Shown here piece after piece: positions 55,387-64,000 of a DNA stretch of 64,000 nt. Origin of the DNA: Orientallactaga sibirica (lineage: Eukaryota; Chordata; Mammalia; Rodentia; Dipodidae); assembly GCA_036365145.1 (NCBI GenBank), contig JAEOAD010000031.1, forward strand, positions 8,528,001 to 8,592,000, written 5' to 3'. Numbering within the stretch: position 1 is the stretch's first letter; every line of letters begins with the position of its first letter. The notes beneath the pieces are model-generated. The model was given only the letters and a program-made list of their open reading frames with translations, was not told the DNA's origin and searched no databases. Both the position numbers and the translations under genes were made by a program.

Positions 55387-56787
55387 ATAGAGATAGATAT
55401 CTAGGTATCTGCCAGAAAAAAATGTTATAGAAGAGCAATTATTATATTGTAACTTCTACTCATATGTGTATTTATATATTTCATAATATAAAGATTCTTA
55501 AAACTACTACTTTCATCTGAGCTCAAAGTCTTGAGGATATGAGAAAAAATTTCATCTATATAAAATTTCTTTCATGTCACAAAAATAGAGAATGTTAACT
55601 CAGGTCTTTCATTTGTATATTAGGAAAAAGATGTGGTGTTGGATTTTCTTGAATATCACAGGAGGCCTGCTATGGTCATGAAATTTTATAGTCTTTGTGA
55701 CAGTTCTCACCCATGTTTTCTTTTTCTTAAAATATTCATACTCATATTCCTTTGCTTCCTAATAGCCTGTTGAAGCAGAACCTGGGCAGCTTATTGAATA
55801 TTTACACATTTACTTTCTTAGACTATATGCTTGGATATTAAAATTATTTATTTCATAGGATTACTATAAAAGTAGGAGAAATATTCACAGTGTCTATCCC
55901 CATTTTGTATGGGCTAAAATTAAACTTTCCATTCAAATTTGTGAGATGAATTCCTGATCCCCATTACTTTGGAATATAAGTATGTTTAGAGGTATGTCTT
56001 TTAACTAGGTGATTAAATTATAAATCAGCCTCTTAAAGTAGATCCTAATCTAAAACAGCTGCTATCCTTATGCAAAGAAGACATTTGGACACTCTGAGTG
56101 ACTCAGAGCCATGTACACACACTCATGCATAGGAAAATCCATGCAAGACCCTATGAGAAGAGAGTTGTTTTCAAAACAAGGAGGGAGGCCAAAGAAGAGG
56201 CTAAACTTACTGACAGCTTGAATTGGACTTTTAGCCTCAAGAATCATGTGACAATACCCTTCCCTAGTGCAAGCTACTTGGAGTGTTTTGTTAGTGTAAA
56301 CTTAGCAAATTAATACTTTAAGCATACATGATATGTGTGTTGTTATTTGCTTTGCATCCCCATTATTAAAACTGATCATGATAATTTTACATTTTATGAG
56401 TGGCGTTTCTCCTATGTCATCAGTGAGTTCTGTTTTGGACCCTATCTATCCTGACAGCCTTGCTTGAAGGATCACCCCATGATGTGATTTTATGATTGCT
56501 ACTTCTTTAGGGTTCCAACATCTAAATAGTGGGATAGTACTCTGCATTAGATTTCTATTCTCACTATAAGAGCTCTCACTTAGTCAGTCAACCAATTAGA
56601 AATATTTACGGAATACCTGTTATATGCTAGACCATTATGGGCCTTTAAATACTACATAAAAGAAGAGGAAGCAAAATTAGTGCCAAATTTTCTTGAAATA
56701 ATTACTGAGAAAAGGTTAGCAAAATGTTCTTCACTAAACATTTTAGAAGAAAAATGGGATTTTCACTAACTTCTTACTTTGTTAAAA
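55387..56787. other. unique AT-rich sequence, faint MIR-like patch
   Basis: AATACCTGTTATATGCTAGA at about 56612 resembles an old SINE core (ACCTACTATGTGCCAGAC). No exon was recognised. Confidence 0.4.
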
Positions 56788-56865
56788 CAGTGTCTTTCTA
56801 TATGACCTTGAGCTCATGATCTTCAGTCTCCTGACTGCTGGAATTCACTACTCCCAGCTTCATTT
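56788..56865 (-). mobile_element. B1-like fragment
   Basis: TGTCTTTCTATATGACCTTG, CCTGACTGCTGGAATTCACT and CTCCCAGCTTC resemble part of an antisense B1. Confidence 0.5.
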
Positions 56866-57837
56866 TCACTAATATTTTTTACAATACTATTCTCTCTTTC
56901 TCAAATGGCTCTACAGTATTAAATTTGAAGTTTTATACAATCTTTGTCAGACTTCAAATGGCTTTTAAGAGAAATCAATTAATACATCACTTGATAAACA
57001 ATAATAATTAATGTATCAACTGAAATAAAAACAGTAAGTTTAAAACAGAGACTTTAACATCGGGGAGCTTGTACAAATTTACAAGAGCTACAAAATAGAA
57101 AAAAATGTAGAAGAGATCCCACTAGGTGAGTTATTATTAATAGCCATGTGAATGAAACAGCTGATGATGGGGACACTCACCAACCACTGAAGGACAATAT
57201 GGGATGAGAACTGAGCTTGCAGCCACTAGCATCAAGTGGAAGTGGGGGGTGGGGGGTAATAAAGACAGGAGGATGGAACAGGAGTTGAGTAATAGGAGCT
57301 TGGAGAAATCAAGTGAAAAGTTACCAAGAGGTAACCAAACAGATGCCTCTAAATATACACATGCATTTCAAATCGGTGATGACTAATATGGGAAAATGAA
57401 ATTGAAGTGGGACTGATTAAAAACAAATTAAGGCCAGTGTGACCCAGCATGAGATAGAATGTTAGGCACGGAATATGTTCTTCATAGCAGCCATAACCAG
57501 CCCTGCAGGAAAAGGTAATTGGAGGCTAAGAGTGGCTGAAAATAAAATTTCATATAAGCATCCATACTTGGCTTTCCTAAAGACATGAGGAAAGGGGGTG
57601 GTAGAAATGGCTGACAGTCCCCACCCCACCATGTTCAGACAGTGAGCTGCCACTTTGGCTGGGTGGGAATAGTTCTGAATATGGTTGGGGGAGGGCATGT
57701 GAATGACTTCTGATTCTGAATCAGACTGAGAAATTACAGGGACTGAGGGCATACCTCAGAGGTAGAGCATTTAAAAGTTAAAAAAAAAAAAAAAGATTAG
57801 AATCTGGTATTATTCATGTGGCTGAGTTATTTGCTGG
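56866..57837. other. unique sequence, no gene seen
   Basis: It includes a G-rich patch (TGGGGGGTGGGGGGT, about 57243) and a 15-A run at 57780. No exon was recognised. Confidence 0.5.
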
Positions 57838-58233
57838 TGTGACAGTTTGATTGCCAATTAGAAAGAAGGATATAAGACAAACGTCCAGTAGTGCTGGGCA
57901 TGCATAAGACTACATGAAGCAACAGAGACTGACCCAGAGCACAGCCATCCTGAGCCTGAGGATGGGTCTGAAAATGACAAGGCCTGGGAAGGGTGGTGTC
58001 CTGGAAGGATGATGATGATGACTCAGCTGAGAATCATTAGCCATGAAGAAGTCTCCTTCCCTATCTTCTCACTTAATTCTTCCCGTGGCTCAATAGTGAT
58101 CCTCTTTGATATATCATTTTAGCCTTTGATCTACTATCAGCCATGGACCCAAACTAAAACTGAACAACAATAAATTTTCACTTTATAAGCTGATAATGTC
58201 AGGTATTTGTCTTAGTGATGAAAAGCTAGCACC
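57838..58233 (+). mobile_element. MaLR-like LTR
   Basis: Starts TGTGACAGTTTGATTGCC. Near its end it carries AACAATAAATTTTCACTTTA (polyadenylation signal), then GTATTTGTCTTAGTGATGAA. This is the usual end of a MaLR LTR (signal, short pyrimidine stretch, TTTTGTYACAGYRAYR). Edges are approximate and no clear duplication was found. Confidence 0.5.
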
Positions 58234-59818
58234 ATGTGACTGGGCCCTTGGCATTTGTGATGGTCTTTGAAGAGTTAAGAAGAGGGAAGGAGAGAGATGG
58301 ATGGCTTAGGAGCTTATGGAACCTCTTCGTGGAATATGTAGTTTCATTGGCTCTGTGCTCTGAAGGCCTTATCAGAAGAGATGTTCTAAGGTCTTAGAAG
58401 CTATCCCCAGGAGCCCTTCAAGGGCCAAACATTTCTGTTTGCAAGGATGTTTTCTGATTGCACAGAGAGAGAATCAGAAAAATTGGCAAGGATAAAGAAG
58501 TGTGAAGTGGTGGGAGGTGGAAAGGGAAGGCGAGTGTCCACAGAGCAGTGATTCCAAGGAACTAACAACGTGGGACACAGAGGACAGAAACCAGGAAGCT
58601 GAGGGAGGGGGTAAACTGCTCCAAGCAGGACACTGTAACCGAGAACTACAATCCCTAATTGGACATCACAGATGCATTTACAGCCTCTAGAGTGTGCACT
58701 GACCAAGGTCTTCAAGGTCTCTGTTTCTGCTGTGTCCTGCTGTCCCTTGTATCTGGTTGGAGAAGTTGAGCCAGTCTCTTGAAGGTGACTCTTGGGTCTC
58801 TGATGCTAGCAGACACTCACTTCTCAGCCCCACTTTGTCCCTTAGTTCCCATCTCATCCTCGCCCATGAACACAGATAGGGAAACAAGGAAACACATGGT
58901 CACATACACACTTATACACATGCCTGTCCTTTCCCTCTGGGCCTCTCCCAGGTAGACTGCTTTGTAGGCAAATCATTCCTGCATTGCTCATGGGAGGCCT
59001 TTGGCCTAAGATGTGCTTCCTTACACCAAATCCTGACTTATTCATCAAATCTGCTCCCAATTCATCTTCCAATAAAATCTACTTGAGTCTCATCTACAGC
59101 AAATACCACACTCTCGTTTCCACACTCACAGAAAGATGCTTCATAGATCATTGGACCTTAATAAATATGAAATAGTTTGAATAATTGACCCCCTTCTCAC
59201 CATTTATCAGAGACAGTTCTCCTCACCTTTTCCTCTTTCCTTAAAAAGAGGAGCCTGCCACCCAGGCCTACCAACTCTCCTAGCAAGAAGAGCAATGTCC
59301 CTGGCTATGATAAATGATTCCGGAAGCTTGAGCTCTTGCAGGCCTGTTCCCCTCTTTGTGATGGTAGAGAATAGAAAAGAAGCCTATTAATTCAGCAGTG
59401 TTAGGATGTTTGCTTTTGCTGTGGCCTTGATTTTATGTTGTAGCAATTCTTCAACATCCAGGGCTAAAGAACGATGCTTGCTGTGGATGCTTCTATGCTA
59501 ATGGAGGACATGAGATAATGTGGTTCTTCTCCTCTTTTCCCTTCAGATTCTTTCCTTTCCGTTTACCATTTCTGATTACCAAGAGAGCCCAACTGGGCTT
59601 CTCTAACATGCTGCTTTTGCCATTACGCCTTGGAACCCTGTGATTTTATTGGTTCAGAGCATCCAGCTTTCTCAATGCTTTCACATCCTTCCTTCTGGAT
59701 GCTTCAATGCATCAGGATAAGTGTCCACACCACCATTCTCACTACTATTTTGTCAATCCATTCTCAGATTTACCAAAGCCAAGGTTAATGTAATTTCCAT
59801 GAATTACAAGTTATAGAT
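58234..59818. other. unique sequence, no gene seen
   Basis: About 1.6 kb with no recognised repeat or exon. Confidence 0.5.
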
Positions 59819-59829
59819 ACTTAGATTTC

Positions 59830-60054
59830 TTTTAAGCAATTTTGTTTATTTTCAAGCAGAGAGGGGGGAGAGAGAGACAGACAGACAGAGTGAGAGAGAT
59901 AATGGTCATACATGGGCCCCAGCTACTGCAAACAATCTCAAGGTGTATGCACAACTTTGTACATCTGGCTTTACATGGGTACTGGGGATCAAACCCAGGT
60001 CATTAGGCTTTGCAGGCAAGTGCCTTAACTGCTTAGCCATCTCTCTCTCCTGAC
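59830..60054 (-). mobile_element. tRNA-derived SINE, short form
   Basis: Antisense copy with duplication ACTTAGATTTC (59819-59829) and ATTTAGATTTC (60055-60065). Body and head are complete, with a (GACA)n/(GA)n stretch. Confidence 0.92.
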
Positions 60055-60065
60055 ATTTAGATTTC

Positions 60066-61073
60066 CAATGTCTCGTTATTCACTTACTTTGTAGCTCATG
60101 CTGAAGGTGGTGTTACTAGAGCCCCTTTCCACTCTGGCACTCATTATAACACCTGTGCTCTCTTGTTCCTTCTTGAAGTGACTTGGATGCCTTTGGAACC
60201 TTTGGATTAATGCCCTAAGTATTCACTACCAATTCATCAGAGCTGGCAAGTGGATCAACACACAATTTTCATTCTTGGATGAAGAAGGACTTCCTCCATG
60301 GTATTGGAAATGAAAAGTCCTACATGCAAAGCCTTCTGAAATTTCATGGAATCCTGTTTGGAGGATTCTTAGGCACAAATGCAGGGAGACTACATGAATG
60401 GCTTTGTTTTTTCATATTTTGCATGGATCTTCCAGACAATGTGATACAGAGCTATCCAGTATTATTTCTGGTTTTCAGTCAAGGAAACAGGGGTTCTGCT
60501 TTGGAGTCAGTGTCCTGAAAGAACCTGAGCAATGATGATTCTCAGCATGTGATCCAGAAGCTCTGTTGTAATTTCCCCCCTCATGTCCCTTCCCAGACCT
60601 CCAAAGGGAACTTCTCTTCACCTATTGTAATAAGATGCATCTTAGCCTTCAAAGATGATGGCCAAAGAAAAAAATATAGGATGAAGGAGAGAAGAAATGT
60701 ACAGGGATGATGCAAAGCTTTGCTGTGTGTGATCTTGTGTACAGAGGAACTAATTTTCCCAGTTAGTACATGTTCAAATCTGATTCTACCCACATATCTG
60801 CTTCTTCAAATTTCTTTGCTCTATTCTCTTCCTGTTTCCTTAAGATATCCTGATGCATGTGTGGAACAGCTTTCTTTGCCTCTCAGCAGTAAGTGAGTCA
60901 CGATCAATGATCTGGCAGAATGAAGAACAAGAAAAGACATATCAAAAGATCCATCAGCAGCCCATATTGATTGAATGTTTTTTGTGCACTTTTCATTGTT
61001 CTAGGCACTATGAGGACTACAGAAAGTATAAGACAAGCTTACTCTTTGCTAAGAACTGAATAGTAAACTCAAT
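60066..61073. other. unique sequence, faint ancient repeat
   Basis: TTCATTGTTCTAGGCACTAT at about 60991 resembles an old MIR- or L2-era repeat. No exon was recognised. Confidence 0.4.
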
Positions 61074-61117
61074 ATGTATATATATATATATATCTATATA
61101 GTATAAATATATATATA
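61074..61117. repeat. (TA)n repeat
   Basis: TA units with short interruptions, starting in GTATATATATATATATATC. Confidence 0.9.
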
Positions 61118-61737
61118 CACATATGCTTTAGGAGGATAATAGAACTACAAAAAACTAAGAGTTTGAGGGAAATTTATATTGCTATGGCTGAGTCCATCAT
61201 GGATGGACCAAATGGAGCAGATCAAATGGTATTTATATAGCCCCACCCACCCCACCGAGAGTCCACACTCCCTGTATAGTGCAATTCACCTTTGTCATTT
61301 TCACCCAGTGGTCATCCTCCTTCTGCAGCCTGGGAAATCCCTCCCCCTTTTCTCCCAAATGTGTTTGATATGTGTGAGGACACCTACCATCTCTATCATT
61401 TGTGTTTCCTTTTCCTTTCCACTTCTACTGCAACCATGTCTGTGTCCATATTCCAGTTCCCAACCTCTGGAACTCTTTGCTAGCCCTAATTCTCCAAAAT
61501 GTGAGTGGCAGACATAAGCATAGTTCTCCGGGTGTAGGTGACCTGGGCGCAAGGTGAGGCAGCATTCATTTCCAGATCTCAACACTGTGCTTCTTTCAGC
61601 ATGGGCTACATTTATGCTACAGTTAAGCAGTTCTACAAGACTGTAGGTAGGCACCTACAAAGCACATTTCCTTCAGCTTCATCAATTCATGCTGTCAGGG
61701 ACGGAAGCCAAGTTCAAAGAACTCTCAACATTTTTGG
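61118..61737. other. unique sequence, no gene seen
   Basis: A plus-strand open frame of 112 codons (61179-61517) has no recognised signature and atypical composition. Not called. Confidence 0.5.
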
Positions 61738-62187
61738 GGGGCACGTGTGTGTGTGTGTGTGTAGTTTTGTGAATGGTGAATGTGTGTGTGTAGAGTGTGT
61801 TTGGCATGGTGTTTTGTGCTAGGTGAATGCACGTGCAATGCATGCATGCGTGCATGCATGTGTGCGTGCGTGTGTGTGTGTAGATGTGCACATACTCTGC
61901 ACATGCAAGCAGATGCCATGGTAGAACTTCAGGTGGTTGCTTATATTGCTGTTCTGCATATGTGCTTAAGGCTGTCATATGTGTTCTCCATCAACCCGGA
62001 CCTGTTGTTTTACCTTCTGTGCTCCCCATCAATTCTCTGGTCTCTGCCCCTATTGGTGTTACAGATATGTGTGACCATGCCTAGCTTTCTCCATGGGCTC
62101 TGGGGAAATCACACTTGAACAATATTAGACACCTCATGCTTAAGCAGCAAGCCTTCTTAACTGCTAAGCCATCTCCCCAACCCCACT
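61738..62187 (-). mobile_element. B4/RSINE1-type SINE with TG-rich end
   Basis: (TG)n and TGCA words at 61745-61880 lead into a diverged body, TATGTGTGACCATGCCTAGC, and the tRNA-like end CTAAGCCATCTCCCCAACCCC-type (20 bases or less matched at a time). The middle is more diverged than in the other copies. Confidence 0.6.
61745..61885. repeat. (TG)n/(TGCA)n simple repeat
   Basis: Alternating purine-pyrimidine runs, including TGCATGCATGCGTGCATGCA, with potential for Z-DNA. Confidence 0.9.
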
Positions 62188-62219
62188 TGAGTAATTTTTT
62201 AAGCACTTTAAAGGAGACA

Positions 62220-62370
62220 CTCATAAGATTTGAGTGTTAATTCTGGTTCTACTTTTATTTGGCTTTGAGTCCTTGGGGCTGTTCCTATCTTTTATTCTGG
62301 GCTTCAAGTCAGCACCCCTGTCAAGTGAGGCAATTAAACTATATGATCTTTCAAGTCACTTATATTACTG
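62220..62370 (+). mobile_element. MIR-like fragment
   Basis: GTTAATTCTGGTTCTACTTT, GAGTCCTTGGGGCTGTTCC and AAGTGAGGCAATTAAACTAT follow the MIR 5'-half order (AATCCTAGCTCTGCC, GACCTTGGGCAAG, AATGAGGATAA). Confidence 0.5.
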
Positions 62371-64000
62371 ATATTCCGAGTCAGGGCTATGCTGTCTTCT
62401 AAGAGAGCAATTGCTTTTTTGAATCTACATGCAAAATTTCATATTTGCCCCAGTTACATTTGTCCCATTTATTTCAGTATGCTTGGCCCAGGATTCTGGG
62501 CTTCCAGCATCTTGTGAATTATAATCCCGTCTCTGAATGCATTAGCTCTGGTGCAGTACAATATTTCAGTGGTAACAGATGAACCATTTGCTAAGCTCCT
62601 TTAGAATGTTGCCTGACCAGCTCTCTTCTTGATCGTGATGCTGATCTATCTTGATCTCTGAGCTCAGTTCATTTCTTGTTACCAGTGCCCCAAGTTGATT
62701 AGCTGGCCATTTCCACAATCCAATCTGCTAAATTATGGAAATTAAGGCTGTCAATATGATGGCTCAGGCATATCTCCTCCCTACTCTTCTCAATTTCCCC
62801 ACATTCTCAGGTTGAAAATTAGCATAACTAAAACACTTTTTACCTTGTGTTGAAGGCTTTTGTCATTTAATTTTTGGCTGTCCAGTACTCAAACCCCCCT
62901 TTTTTTTTCACGGTTAGGAAACTCTCCAATTTCACATATTATTGGTAGCCTTTATGTCCAGACCTCCCACCATGGAGTGCAAAGGAGAGCACTTTGTTTG
63001 ATGACACCTGGCAGCCAGTGCAAAGGTCCATGACCCAGACTTTGCCAATCAATGTCCTCTTTCCAAGGATTTGATTCTGAAGAAAGTAACATAAAGATAA
63101 AGGTGCTTTAGGGTGCAGCAGTCCCAGAAGCTGAAGTGGTTTTCCTGGTGAGCTGTGGCTATTTCTTGCTTGAAGCTATCCTAACAAATACTTCCTCCAT
63201 TAACACAAATGCTGTAGTTTCTGCCTACTGTCCATGAATAGTCACATGGGTCTTGCCCTTTTCCAGGCTATACTCTTCATTCTTTCAGGATTATGAAAAT
63301 CCTCTATTTCTAATAGATCTTTCTTTTAATTAAGGTAACAAGATTACTATGTCCTGTTTGCAACAAAGAACCCTGAAGAAACTAGCAGTGCAGATGTAAT
63401 CATCGCTGAGAATTTCAAGATCTCTTCCTGAAAAGATTTATGGCTTCACCTACTGTTCCTACACTCCAAGTGGGTACCTAAAACAACAGATACCATGAAA
63501 CTTAACATTTGCTATGTCTTACAGACACACACTTACTTATTATAAAGTTTAATTTATAAACTTAACTGCAGTAAGAGATTAACAATATCTAACAATAAAG
63601 AAAACAATCGTAACATCATTGTTCCTTGTCCTGCTGCTACCATAGCTGCTCTTGGATCATTTGAAAGTTCTATCCATTTTCCAGGCCCACACATTGGAAT
63701 TATCCTCAACAGTTCTAATTTGCTTATACTTTACCTCTGATCTCCCAGGATATTTTGTTGGTTATATCTTCAAAACATAGCCATAATCTAATCTGTAAAC
63801 TTAATATAATACTCTCTCTAAATTCTGTGACTTTTATTTCAAAAGCTAAGCAAATTGATCAATTTATTTGGCAAAACAAACAAGCAAGACAAGCTCATGT
63901 GAGAAAGAAAAACCATGGAGGGGCAGTGAGCCCAACAACGTATTAGAACAAGTCATCAGTCTTTTTAAGCCAACCAGTGGGGATATGTGCATGCAAAACA
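62371..64000. other. unique sequence, no gene seen
   Basis: About 1.6 kb to the window edge with no recognised repeat or exon. Confidence 0.5.

Noticed and set aside
57240..57260. G-quadruplex
   Set aside because: Only two long G runs are adjacent. Four well-spaced runs are not present.
61179..61517. Plus-strand open frame of 112 codons
   Set aside because: Rich in Ser, Pro and Leu from pyrimidine-rich DNA. No homology recognised and no splice or promoter context.

Overview
This looks like ordinary non-coding mammalian nuclear DNA from a rodent. The rodent call rests on the co-occurrence of B1, ID, B4/RSINE1-type SINEs and rodent-type L1. A very abundant tRNA-derived SINE (head ending in GGAGAGATGGCTTAGC, body with GCCAGATGCACAAGGTGGC, CT-rich stretch, AAATAAATAAA tail) is not a mouse or rat family. 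From memory it fits a jerboa-like (dipodid) genome, but that species call is tentative. I found no protein-coding exon, intact RNA gene, CpG island, CRISPR array or bacterial-type gene. The window is best read as intergenic or deep intronic sequence.

Layout. 0-13 kb: unique sequence with scattered SINEs, an old MER5-type DNA transposon and microsatellites. 13.3-19 kb: B1, ID and MaLR-like pieces, two antisense LTRs and a 5'-truncated L1 tail. 19-29 kb: mostly unique sequence with MIR relics, an MLT1-like LTR, and a block near 20.5 kb repeating the homeodomain-type core TAATGAG. 29-32 kb: a chimeric SINE/L1 element, an old sense L1 and a solo LTR with perfect 6-bp target-site duplications. 32.5-38.4 kb: old antisense L1 broken by many SINEs and B1s. 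38.86-45.45 kb: a young-looking antisense L1 with both ends, a 15-bp target-site duplication, a tandem-repeat 5' UTR, nested L1 and B1 insertions, and a large internal deletion that removes ORF1 and the ORF2 endonuclease. 45.5-64 kb: unique sequence with SINEs, B1, RSINE1-type elements, simple repeats and one MaLR-like LTR.

The only coding-derived sequence I recognise is the broken L1 ORF2, whose reverse transcriptase active site reads FADN instead of FADD. The more interesting signals are transposon biology. A long form of the tRNA-SINE carries a CTCF-like motif in both copies. A SINE-L1 chimera inserted as a single unit. Two related LTRs differ by a tandem U3 duplication. A rodent B4/RSINE1 internal A-rich site was hit twice, independently. 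The L1 is internally deleted in a way that could reflect a processed RNA template. All family names are from memory and were not checked against a repeat library.
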